A DNA stretch of 64,000 bases from Rhizopus sp. PT2906. Taxonomy: Eukaryota > Mucoromycota > Mucoromycetes > Mucorales > Rhizopodaceae. Numbering within the stretch: position 1 is the stretch's first letter; the number at the start of each line of letters is the position of its first letter. Positions 1-9,605 of the stretch are shown piece after piece. Location of the stretch: positions 62,001 to 126,000 of the forward strand of contig JAMYHX010000057.1 of NCBI GenBank assembly GCA_025529335.1, read 5' to 3'. The position numbers were made by a program, and so were the translations under genes. Under the pieces are notes generated by a model. The model was given only the letters and a program-made list of their open reading frames with translations, searched no databases and was not told the origin of the DNA.

Positions 1-54
1 CTCTGTGGAAACATGTAACAATAGAGTGTGCTTTTTCCTTGAAAAGGGCATCTT

Positions 55-450
55 TATACAATAAAGAAAGGGAACCACGGTGTATCATATTGTCAAATTT
101 ATGGAAAAAAGTAATGGACACACTTGATAGGCACGACAAAAAAGGATTTGTTTATAGTAATGGATAACTGCAGAATTCACCATCCTGCATTTGTTGTTGA
201 TGCTATCAATAAGAGAGGGTATAAACCTTTGTTCATGCTCCCTTACTCTCCTTTTTTGAACTCGGTCGAAGAATGCTGGGCAAAAATAAAGAGCAATATC
301 AAGCGAAACCCACTTGATAAAGCAGATACTTTGACATCTCGCCTTCCTGCGGCTTGCGAATCAGCAACTGTTCAGGACTGCCAAAGCTGGGCTAGGCATG
401 CCGTGGCCATCTGGAATAGGTGCATTAACAAAGAACTAGGCTTAAGGTAA
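55..450 (+). pseudogene. IS630/Tc1-type DDE transposase, 3' fragment
   Basis: This is the C-terminal part of a DDE endonuclease of the Tc1/mariner-IS630 kind that moves DNA transposons. The 108-residue open frame from 124 shows the second catalytic aspartate in LFIVMDNCRIHH and the classic YSPFLNSVEECWAKIK block that carries the third acidic residue. Upstream, about 55-150 still reads as transposase in another frame (HIVKFMEK, then MDTLDRHDKKG), so a frameshift lies near 150. No N-terminal helix-turn-helix is present in the window; it is either beyond the left edge or lost. I see no terminal repeat after the stop at 450. Treated as dead because it is truncated and frameshifted. Confidence 0.8.
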
Positions 451-654
451 ATGTTACTATTATATGTTATCTTTTCTTACGTGTTTCATCCAAAATAAAA
501 ATTCACTTCGTACCAAAAGTTCATTTCAAGTTTCCCAAACGATAAGTGTTGTTTTATTGATTACTGATTTTTATTTGTTTACCAAAATCATAAAGGGGAA
601 TTTACAGTTTCTCGGAATCTTGAAGGATCTCCGTGTCAGTGCTGCAAAAAGGCC

Positions 655-735
655 AACACTACATGCACCAGAAAATAAGCTAATGCTACGGGCGCTTCCT
701 TGGGGAGCTACCTATGCTGTCACTATATAATTTTA
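655..735 (+). repeat. Dispersed short repeat family, copy 1
   Basis: A short copy of a repeat that recurs at about 878-1032 (minus), 26995-27130 (minus) and 57195-57350 (plus). The shared core begins with CATGCACCAGAAAAT and continues CTAATGCTAC..GCGCT. It reads as an open frame (LHAPENKLMLRAL) in the same phase as the other copies. The 3' half diverges after about 715. The sequence between 450 and 655 shows nothing else I can identify. Confidence 0.6.
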
Positions 736-877
736 CATTAACCTAAGGCTGTCCAGCTCACTCCTTGATATAAAATACGATGTCATCATAATTACACGTG
801 TTCCTGCATCTTTGTTGATAGACTGACAACATTTCCTATTTTTCTCTTTCTTCCTGAAAAGAAACAAAACAACATAG

Positions 878-1032
878 CAACTTTATAAAGCCAAGTTTAG
901 TGTAGCATCATGAACTGGAATGTTTTGTTGGAGGATATCATAGGCAATAGGTGGAATTAACGCCTGTAGTATTAGTCTAATTTTTGGTGCATTTTCTGGT
1001 GCATGTGGTGTTTCCCCTGCGAAAAAAAGATC
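878..1032 (-). repeat. Dispersed short repeat family, copy 2
   Basis: Minus-strand copy of the same family, about 150 bp. Read on the minus strand it gives GGGAAACACCACATGCACC, then a block ending in a CCTATTGCCTATGAT-type core, and then TTTATAAAGTT. The last part is also seen in the 27-kb copy. The peptide frame PHAPEN..LILQAL..IAYDI.QQN is open and matches the other copies in phase. It overlaps the start of the next open frame on the plus strand, so the 5' end of that frame is probably repeat rather than gene. Confidence 0.65.
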
Positions 1033-1076
1033 ATTTGGCAAAGAAACAGCTGCAGTGCGTTTACATTTATGGTTCA

Positions 1077-2165
1077 ATGGCTGATGCTGCGCATCAAACT
1101 CGCTCTGTTGAAATTTCGTCCTCTTTACACACGTATGATGAGCGTAATGATCGGTTCACAACTGCAACAACTACTACAATGAATATTGGTGAGCGTGGAA
1201 CCATAAGCACCATGATGTCAGTTTCTGAAAACGAGGACAACGAAACCCTGACTACCTTATCAAATGCAACTGATGAAGCAATTGTGAACGAGTTAACTGC
1301 GTCAATCGTACTGTCCTCAACTTCAACCTCTCCATCCATTTCATCTCAGTTATCCGTGCCAACTCAATTTACTGAAATTGATATTTTACCACCAACAACG
1401 GACGATTGCCTGATCTTTAACGACTTTGACATATCTGCTCGATTTCATAGTTTCAAACAAGATGTAAACAGCAGCATACAGCAAGGCATCGCTATCACCG
1501 TTGAAGAGCATGTGCAGCATTTACTTGCTCTCTCCTCTATATTGTTATTGAAGCCAGCGCGCACCCACAAAGAATTGCACAAGCACATTGATCTCAGCAC
1601 ATGTGACGCACTTATTTTACCAATTACAAGGAAAGCAAGAGTAGATTTCAACTTGTGTTTATCAGAAGCATCTTTGGTCAAAGTTGCAACACGCGCCAGA
1701 TCGATATCAACCAGTCTGTGATTGAGGGCCTGGTACCGCACTTTCACTTCTCCGCAACCAATTCGGTCACCCAACATTGCTCCATAAATTATATTAATTG
1801 ATGCATCAGGTCATACATTGGCTTGTTTTTCGTCATCACTGACAGATGTCCTATTCAATTAAGTTATGAGTATCAAATTGTCCCCTCTCCGTTATATCCT
1901 TTTTCATCCCAGCCAAAAGTTTCAATTACCATCGAAATGCTATATTATTATCCAAGTCTTCAAAAAGAGGACTGAAAATCGCTTCCAAATGTCGGGTAAT
2001 AAGTTCCGTTTCCTTGAGCCCATCTTCAATGATTCTGCGTGGCAGCCTCTCCACCCTAATAATGATTTAGAACTAGACGTGATATTTTCAGAGCCTAAAA
2101 ACTTATATGTTTCGGACGGACAACAAAGTTCTATTGACAGGTTTAAGGGCATTATTGTCTTGTAA
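1077..2165 (+). pseudogene. Decayed uncharacterised coding region
   Basis: An unrecognised protein region. A Ser/Thr-rich open frame runs from the methionine at 1077 (MADAAHQTRSVEISS) to a stop at 1721. Around 1700 coding-like sequence moves to another frame (DINQSVIEGLVPHFHFSATN), then stops near 1797. A further frame from 1866 to 2165 (MSIKLSPLRYILFH, later FRFLEPIFNDSAWQPLHP) may be the continuation. The step from one frame to another without splice signals suggests one old gene broken by a frameshift and stops. The context is repeats and transposase debris, so a transposon-encoded accessory protein is possible, but no domain is visible. Confidence 0.35.
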
Positions 2166-2534
2166 TAGGGCTGAAATTTACCGTGATGCTGCTAGGCGGG
2201 TGCATGCTTCACCTCGGTCACCGTCCTAATATTATAGATCAAAAAAAAAAAAAAATAAGAATTATTCATTTTTCTATTCTGGCATCTCTCTCAAATTTAC
2301 CACATCCAGTTGTATCATGATTTTTTCGAGTTGCAGTTTTATTTCAGATGAAAACGACTGATTAGTCATTTTATACAAAATCTTATGCCTTTCAGACGTG
2401 TAAAAGTGCCAATGGTCGAATGCCACGGGATGTTATGGTAAATTTGCTAATTTTTTTTATGAAAAATGCCGTTTTTAATAACCTATTTACTAGATGTACA
2501 AGTCGCCAATGTTTGCAGCTGTTGCATTTAGCTT
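2166..2534. other. Intergenic, nothing recognised
   Basis: AT-rich DNA with an A-run near 2240. I see no gene, structured RNA or repeat here that I can support. Confidence 0.5.
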
Positions 2535-2763
2535 TGTAATAGCATCAGACAAAGTATAAGTACGATGAGACTGTGTGTATCTTTATTCGGAATAAAGTGA
2601 AGAGAAAAGAGATGATAGCACAATCTATAATTTTATATTAAGAAGCTGGGGGTATTTAAACCGAGTTGACAACATTTGATTAAGGTGTAGCAGATCCTAT
2701 AGTAGCATTAGATTCAACTCTATGCATTGTATTTAAGCACTGAACAGTAGCGTGGATACTACA
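2535..2763 (+). repeat. LTR-like dispersed repeat, copy 1
   Basis: About 229 bp that recurs, roughly 80-85 percent identical by eye, at about 48391-48615 in the same orientation. The block starts TGT and can be ended at ACA, contains the near-terminal motif CAGACAAAGTATAAGTACGA, and has an AATAAAG poly(A)-type signal near 2590. This is the build of a solo LTR. A target duplication is not convincing (TAGC on both sides at best), so the call as LTR is tentative; the repeat itself is clear. Confidence 0.5.
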
Positions 2764-3105
2764 GTAGCCCTTCCCTCGACTCTGGGACAGAGATTTGGCT
2801 GCCATGCTGGATTTTCGTCATGTGATGGATCAGCACCGCCACGCACTCGGCTGGCCATCAAGGTTTGCTACATCAACTCTCAAGAGAACGGTCTCTGAAG
2901 ATTATGCACCATCCGCATAAAAAAAAACCTCCACTCTATGCTTCCCAATGATGACAGCTTTGTCTAGGGAGGGTCTACTGGTAGAGTAAACCCTGATGCA
3001 GGTAAATTATCGATTTTCTTTGATTCGTCCAAAAAAAAACTAACATCATCTTAAATCTCAGTGTCTCAATTTTATTTTCATTTCGTCTAATTTTAGAATA
3101 AAATC
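2764..3105. other. Intergenic with a short GC-richer coding-like tract
   Basis: At about 2790-2920 there is a GC-richer stretch that reads open for about 43 codons on the plus strand (frame containing LAAMLDFRHVMDQHRH). Its position right after the LTR-like repeat would fit internal retroelement sequence, but nothing diagnostic is present. The rest is AT-rich with A-runs. Confidence 0.3.
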
Positions 3106-3121
3106 CTGTACACTTATTTAT

Positions 3122-3531
3122 GGTGGTCTATGCCCCTAACTCAGTGGTCAAAAATCTATGATTTGAAGCCAAAGTCCTGCATTCGAATCCCGCGGAACCG
3201 CTCCCAACAGCTTACTCTTGAGGGTTTTAATGCTGCTTTCTATGGTTCTCAGTTGTTGGTCGTTGGAAATAAACAAATTATGAATAATTGCGGTACCTGC
3301 CCAGGTTGAAATAAGTATGAACCCTAACACTATCAAGTCTTAGCCTACCAATTATGATGATTAGTTTTATTCCCCTCTACCCACCCACATTAGATTGTAT
3401 GATTTCTCCCTCCACCACCAGTACCTTCTCACCCCCACTACATTATACACCCCACTTTGTTGAGCTTGCCCGAGCAATTTCAGTATAAAAATACTATGTG
3501 CCCACTTAGGTTTAATAAAAAGATTGTTTAA
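3122..3531 (+). mobile_element. tRNA-derived SINE-like insertion with 16-bp TSD
   Basis: A 410-bp insertion flanked by a perfect 16-bp direct repeat, CTGTACACTTATTTAT, at 3106-3121 and 3532-3547. Close to its 5' end are an RNA polymerase III A-box-like sequence (TAACTCAGTGG, 3137-3147) and a B-box-like sequence (CATTCGAATCC, 3180-3190), spaced about 43 bp as in a tRNA gene. The body is unrelated to tRNA and the 3' end is A/T-rich (AATAAAAAGATTG). Head, body, tail and long TSD are the hallmarks of a SINE mobilised by LINE machinery. A plain degenerate tRNA gene would not explain the 16-bp duplication. It sits 6 bp past the stop of the next gene, on the opposite strand. Confidence 0.7.
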
Positions 3532-3553
3532 CTGTACACTTATTTATTGAGCC

Positions 3554-3871
3554 TCAGATAGAATCGCTCTGATAAGCTTGGTTATTTTCGGTCACCACTT
3601 GTTCCAACTCGGGAAAATTCGCTACATCCGCATCGGTAAACTATATTGTTCATATTTAGCCTTCTTGTTATTTGTTTTTTTTTCATCACCTTACCTCCAT
3701 CGTTGTACCATCGTCTGAGCCTACGGTATAAACTGTCGTCTTGGTGTGTTTGAAATTATGACTGTGGCCTTTTCCTGACACCTCATTCGTCGTGACTCCG
3801 TCAATGGGTCTTGCTTGGGTTAAAGTGATGAATACAAGACAAATAACGAAGGCTGTGGCGAAATGTTTCAT
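3554..3871 (-). CDS. Small secreted protein, two exons
   Basis: An 88-residue product of unknown function. Exon 1 (3871-3695) begins at the methionine of MKHFATAFVICLVFITLTQA, a clear signal peptide with likely cleavage after TQA. I chose this start because the longer open frame upstream only adds Phe-rich sequence and lacks a better signal. A 54-bp intron (3694-3641, GTAAGG..ATAG) joins in phase to exon 2, which ends in FPELEQ..YQSDSI and a TGA at 3554. The mature part is small, hydrophilic and cysteine-free. The 3' side carries AATAAA directly after the stop; a SINE-like element is inserted just beyond it. It could be an effector-like or cell-wall protein, but no family is recognised. Confidence 0.75.
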
Positions 3872-3968
3872 TTGATATAAAATAAAATGCAGGGAACAGA
3901 AAAAAAAGGACACACACAGTTTTATAAAAAAAGATATAAAATAAGGAGTCAAGTATAGGAGAGACGAC

Positions 3969-6189
3969 TTAGATAAACTTCCAGAATCGACTCATACGAG
4001 CAATAGTTTGTATCTTTTGAGCATTACTCAAATTTGGGTTTTCCAAGTCTCGAATATCCTCTAAAAATCTCGCCCGTGTGTTATTTCGACTAGGTAGCGT
4101 TGAGGCATAGGCTCGTAATAAATGAACTTCACATAACAACAGTCCTTGGGTTTCACAGTCTGCTTGTAGCATATTTTCATCATTTGTCTTCATTTCCTGT
4201 CGCCATGCTTGAGATGCACTCATATGCCACTCACTTAGCTGCTGTGGTGGTGTTCTGATAATCAATTGTCTTTCGATACGTCTTTTTTTTTTTTTAAAAA
4301 AAAAAAAAAAACGTGGTCAGACACATAGATTTAAGGAGAGAATAATATATACCTGAGTGTTTCACGGATAGGTAATCCAGCTTTAGCAATACGCTGCTTC
4401 GTTCTTCCCTCTATTAAGCCTTTTAACCATGAGGCCGATGCCCATGTGAGCAACATGGAAGGCGCAACAGCTATATTTTCATTATTTAAATACAATCAAT
4501 TGAAATTATATGTCACACGAACCTAAGAAGGCAAAATTAAGCTCGTTGGATCGAAGCAACTTGTCTAGAGCAGACATTGCTAAATCAACATCCACCTTTG
4601 TTTTCTGTACTTGAATAAGAATGGTCTGAAGTAAGTCGCCTATATAAGCTAGAATCAACATCTTTCTTTTAAGTCTTTCTTTTATATACCAAGAACAGCG
4701 TTTTTCAAAGGACTCTATTAAAATAAAAAGATGAGCTTCTAAACATAACAAATACAATTCCCTGCTTACTTTTATCTCTTTTTCATACTCCCTCAACACA
4801 ACTGAAATATCTCCTTCCCGAATGTCTTCTGCCAGCTTAGCAAGATCGCCTTCTGTCCAATGTAGATTATCTTTTGCAAACCCAATGACCATTCGTTCCA
4901 ATGACTTTATAAAATTTAGCACTTTCCTTAGATACACACACACAAGCGTGTGAGCACAATTATAAATACACATACCTCTAAATCACTTTGCAATCCCTGC
5001 TTGCTCAAAAGTCTCAGCTGCTGGTCCTTCAACCTGATCGTTTCCCAAACTTTCCTCACAGGTTCCCAAACCCAATTAATTAAGAAATCATGCACTGTGT
5101 TTCCAAGTTCCCCCACGCACCGGACAATATCCTCCTTTCGGTTTAGAGCATATCGAAGGGCGATCTGGCCAAGAAAATAAGAAAGGACAGCCGGAATCCA
5201 ATATCGCGTCAGCCTAGAGGGTTTACCATATGACTCTTGTACGGCCGCAACGTGCCTCTTGCGGGCGTTGGGCCATTGATGGATGATACGCGTGAGAGCA
5301 TCAACGACGCTATCGATAACTGCCTCCTTTGAGGTGTCAGCAAGAGAGGTTAGCATCGACGCCTGATTAATTGTCGTATCTGGATTCAAGAGAAATGATA
5401 GCATTTGTACACTCTGGTTCACTTGAGATCCGACCGACTGTCCAAACGTTTTTCCTTCTGCCGAGTTATTGAACTGAGGAGACGCGGTCAGCAGCATGCC
5501 TAAATTGGCTGCTTGTTCAGAACGGAATTTTTCCAAGGCTTTTCTCTTGAGTCGAATCTCTTCATGAATCATTTGCAATAGAAAGGGACGACGTTGAAGC
5601 GAGCCAAAGAATTTACGAGCATCAAGTGATTTTCTGCTGTGAATTGGAAATAGTTGTGTCAGCAAGTAATCAGAAGAGGTGAATAGTGATTGCATATCGA
5701 CTGAATTGGAGATATGGCGGGTTGCGTCCCTAGCAAGTGAGTAAAGACGAAAAGGCATGGCTTATTAAGAATGAATTAGTATCTTTTTTTGTATAAGCTT
5801 AATGAAGGTTTACTTTGTAAGGCATAATATGTTTCTTGCCATGTGCTACCCTCGATTCCATTCCAATAATCGATCGATTCAGACACAGGAAGTGTCAAGT
5901 TCAACACATCTGAGAAAACGTATCCATAAACAGCCAACGTACACTTGGCAATAAATAGCCACTCTAAATCTGTGTCAGTGCTTTCTTTTTCTCGAAGTTG
6001 TGTCAATGTCGCCAAGTTGTCTCGAATATGTTCTAGAGATGGTAATGACGAAAGGTCAAGCGCTTGTGTTGACTTTAACAAGTTATCGCTTATCTGCTGA
6101 ACCGAGCTGTACTCTTGTACATGCTTTGTGAATGTTGTATCAAGAGACGCGTCAAGCTGCTTTATATGCTCACTAATAAAAGTATCCAT
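3969..6189 (-). CDS. NCA2: NCA2-family mitochondrial protein
   Basis: Nuclear control of ATP synthase 2 family; in yeast Nca2 is a mitochondrial protein affecting expression of the mitochondrial ATP6/ATP8 genes. Seven exons splice in frame to 618 residues: 6189-5814, 5760-4976, 4904-4770, 4714-4690, 4639-4523, 4470-4353 and 4269-3969. The family block is SLERMVIGFAKDN, then SPLKNAVL, GDLLQTILIQVQKTKVDV, then the C-terminal SELNFAFL-type and VAPSMLLTWASASWLKG segments. Hydrophobic stretches around YWIPAVLSYFLGQIALRYAL and LLTWA fit membrane anchoring. Exon 4 is only 25 nt; skipping it would break the frame. The last intron carries a long T/A homopolymer. Start at 6189 follows a poly-pyrimidine 5' region. 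Orthology to NCA2 is firm at family level; the exact role here is inferred. Confidence 0.88.
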
Positions 6190-7339
6190 CTTTTTTTTTT
6201 ATTAAAGAAGAGAAATTCGCTTTTGCCCTCCTTCTCAAATTAAAAAGAACAGTCCAAAAAATCAAGACACATAGTACGTTTAAACAAATATTTCATGATA
6301 CACATTTTGCATGTCAAACTATGTTTGTTTTCTCTTGAACAAGTGGTGTTTCGCTTACATTATGAAATCAGTCACTATTTTGACCAAGTAGTTTTAACAC
6401 CCACTCATTTACATATTTAACAAAAAAAAGCCATCATCAGTCTCACTCTCCCCCGAATAAGCTTTTGTTGGCCAGACACGAAGCCATGAAGCACGAAATG
6501 CACATTTTAAAAATTAAAGGCCACTCCCAAATCTAAAAGAGTAACGTTAGTGATATAGACGAATGATAATAAAAAAATAATTACAGGTACACACCAACAA
6601 AGCTTCTTTTGTTATGAAGAAAAAACAAAGAAACAGGATTGCTTATGACCAACAAGAGTTGACCATGACGCATTCTATGAGCGCGTTTTGTGGTCAATAT
6701 TATGTTTCTTTTAACATGCTGTTACTGCCTATGAGTGCTGTATGTACTAATGCGTTGAATGCGTCAATCAAGTTTGTAAATATTAAGACACATTGTACTT
6801 TATCCGACTCGTTCTAACTCTTTCTCTTTGCCTCAAATGTTATTAATAAAAACTCTATGAAAAGTCAATTGAAAAGAATGTCTCACATTTAATGTAAATA
6901 CTAGCCTTAATAAAGCCAATTAACAAATATATTTTTTAGTTTGGTTATTTCTCTTTTAATTGATAGTTTTTATTCAACATTTGGGAATCATATGAAGATC
7001 CTGGGAACTTTATTGTTTAATAACTGTCATGTTCTGGCATACTTAAAGTACTGCGTACTTGTATTAATTTAGTTTGTAACTGTCTGATTGTAAAGATCAA
7101 GCCTTACATTGCTTTAATGAGCTACTCATCTTGCCTTCCCATTAATAAAAGATGTTCAACAATCTCATCAACCTATAGTCTTTTTTCTGTCCTTTGCTCT
7201 TACTCAGACATAAGTGCTTTAAAACAGTTAAAGATTACACAGAGAACATAAACACAACATTTTCATGTCATGATCAGCTTCTGCCTTTTTTTCATTTTTT
7301 TCATTTCATATTTCTGTACTAAAAAAAGAAGAAAAAAAC
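6190..7339. other. Intergenic between NCA2 and the minisatellite
   Basis: About 1.1 kb of AT-rich sequence. It should contain the NCA2 promoter near 6190. A 67-codon open frame at 6614-6817 has no recognisable features. I see no RNA gene or repeat. Confidence 0.5.
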
Positions 7340-7672
7340 TTCCCCGAAAGGAAGATGGCCCTAGAGCGAAGGTAGGGTATGGCCTTTCCCGAAAGAAAGG
7401 TAAAAGTAAAAGAAAAAAAAAAATGGGTCCTAGAGCGCAGGTAGGCTGTGACCTTTCCCNNNNNNNNNNNNNNNNNNNNNNNNNNNNNNNNNNNNNNNNN
7501 NNNNNNNNNNNNNNNNNNNNNNNNNNNNNNNNNNNNNNNNNNNNNNNNNNNNNNNNNNNAAAAAAAATGGGTCCTAGAGCGCAGGTAGGCTGTGACCTTT
7601 CCCGAAAGAAAGGTAAAAGTAAAAGAAAAAAAAAAAAAAAATCCTAGAGCGAAGGTAGGTTGTAATTGAAAA
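7340..7672 (+). repeat. Minisatellite of about 70-bp units, interrupted by gap
   Basis: Tandem units built from CCCGAAAGAAAGGTAAAAGT, an A-run, and TCCTAGAGCGCAGGTAGGCT. At least two units stand on the left of the gap and one and a half on the right, with the last unit degenerate. The N run starts and ends inside the unit, so the true copy number is unknown. Part of it is read open by chance because the unit length is near a multiple of three and rich in Lys codons; I do not call a protein. Confidence 0.85.
7460..7559. other. Assembly gap of 100 N
   Basis: Exactly 100 unknown bases, the conventional placeholder for a gap of unknown size. It lies in the middle of the tandem repeat. Confidence 0.99.
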
Positions 7673-7869
7673 GAAAAGAAAAGAAAATAAAATAGAAAAA
7701 AGAAAAAAAAAACACCTATTTATATACTTTTGATTGTGGCTTATTTAAAAAAATAATGATTTTACATTGAATGCATATAATTTTGGTGTACCTTTTTAAG
7801 CCGCCAATAAAATGCATTTTTTTTTCAAAGCAACTTTACAGTGTATTTTAATCTTTAACAAAAATCAAA

Positions 7870-9605
7870 CAACAACATGAACCCATTACCCTCTTTATCG
7901 CCCAGTTTCCTGACGGTGATGTAACAGAAGAGTCTGTAGTTCTTTACAGTGAAGAAGAGAGCGAATATGTTGGCGTTAACCTTGTCATTGGGTGGTGCTT
8001 AGAGAAAACATACAACAAAGAACGTAAAAAGGGCAAGCATACTCATGTTATTCGTAAAAAGTGCCTTGGATCTGTATACTGTAACATCCCTGAATGCACC
8101 TTTTATGAAATCGATTGCAGACCTTACACTCTTAAGAAGAATATTGAGAAGCAGCAATGTCTTATTTGCGATTCCAGTTTGGAAAGAAGGCTTTGCGCCG
8201 TTACGGTCAACTCTAAGTTCGGTGACGGAAAGCGCAAAATGGTGCACAACAGAAAGCATAGCCACAGCACATACTTGCCTAAGCATCTGACAGTTACAGA
8301 GAAGTTTCGTCTTGATGAGAAAGTTGATGAAGATTCCCACGTCAAACCCAACAAGGCTGTTGTTGGAGTTTCATCTAGAACTGGGGGAGTTGTTCCTTCT
8401 ATACAACTCTATAAGCAAAATTTTGATCAATGAGGACCGTGCAAAATACGAATTGAACAATGTCAAGCAGAGGATGGGCGTTTCTTCTCGCGCCAGTTTT
8501 TTTGGAGAATTCGAAGAGATTGAGAACGAATATGAAGGCTTCATTTCGTCTGCGGAAGCTGCAAAACAAGCTTTCTGTATCATATTTTGCTCTCCTGATA
8601 TGAAGAAGTTTGAGTTACCATTTAGCTCTCAACCCATCGTCACCGATATCACTTACAAGGCTGTTAAGGACAACTACTATCTCTGCTCCAGCGTAATTTA
8701 TGTCTCACACTTGAAGAAGCACCTTGTAATCTTCCAAGCTATCATCGGTGGCCTTGAATGGACATTTTTCAAAATGTACTTTGGCGCGTTCTTTCAGTAC
8801 TTTGGTATATCTAGAAAATCTTTCCTTGTTGTGGTTATGGATTTTTCTGCTGCCCAAAGGAAGGGGATTTTGGAAGCCTATAGATGCACATTTTCGAATA
8901 GCAGTGGTAATGAGGATATTGAAGATGGAATAGCCTACGTAAAAGGCTGTTATATGCATTGGATGCAGTCAGTTAAAAGAATAGCTTCCAATTACGCTGT
9001 TGTTCCTCAAGGATATCAAGCAGAGTTTACAAAGCTTGTATATGTGTTACGAACGACAGCCATCAGGGAAGAATTCTATAGGACCGTTCTATCTCTCTGT
9101 ATCAAGTTTCCCAATTGTAAGAGCTGGTTGAGGTGGTGGTTACAGTCTTCTATTTCAAGTATAATATTCCGTTTTGGTAATCCTCAGCATCACGGTCTAT
9201 TCAATCACAAAACTAGAACTTCCAACGCTGTTGAATCTTACCACAGCGCTTTGTATATCGTAATTGTCAAAGAACAGCTGCTTGCTTCTTCCTTGAAATA
9301 CTTGCTACAGTATGCAAAGAAGGACGGTCAGAGGTTGAGTGCATTTTTTACTGATGGAATTCAACCCCGTTACGGTCAAAACAAGAGAAAAAGAAAGCAA
9401 AGAAAGATTATCGGCTTTTACAAGATGAGCGACAGCAGAGCTCCCGACAACAACAAAGCAATTTTTGGTAAACAAAAAACCACAGCTGCAGCTGATCATG
9501 CTGATAAAACCACTACAGCTTCAAAAAAGAGAGAGCTTCCTGAAGTTGCTGATACTGATAATGAGAAAGACGATTTTGAGCTTGGAACTCATAACTTTTT
9601 GAACA
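7870..9605 (+). pseudogene. MULE-type transposase with N-terminal zinc finger, decayed
   Basis: A Mutator-like element transposase. The first part (about 7886-8405) has no ATG in frame and encodes a Cys/His cluster: KKCLGSVYCNIPECTFYEI, then QCLICDSSL, then HNRKHSHSTYLPKHL. This is the arrangement of the WRKY-GCM1-type zinc fingers known from MULEs. At about 8400 the frame shifts and continues in the 8312-9610 frame: LINEDRAKYELNNVKQRMG, the DDE core including VVVMDFSAAQRKGI and the typical GCYMHWMQSVKRIA, and a basic tail KRKRKQRK. Another frameshift lies near 9600. It has no intact start. Terminal repeats were not found. Transposase family call is good; the zinc-finger subtype is an inference from spacing. 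Confidence 0.75.

Noticed and set aside
984..1076. N-terminal extension of the frame at 1077 beginning MVHFLVHVVFPL
   Set aside because: It lies in the minus-strand dispersed repeat, so the frame upstream of 1077 is most likely incidental.
3130..3205. A functional tRNA gene
   Set aside because: A- and B-box sequences are present, but stems do not pair properly and the 16-bp direct repeats around a 410-bp unit point to a SINE instead.
7270..7647. 125-codon frame across the gap
   Set aside because: Consists of minisatellite units and unknown bases; repeat length gives an open frame by chance.
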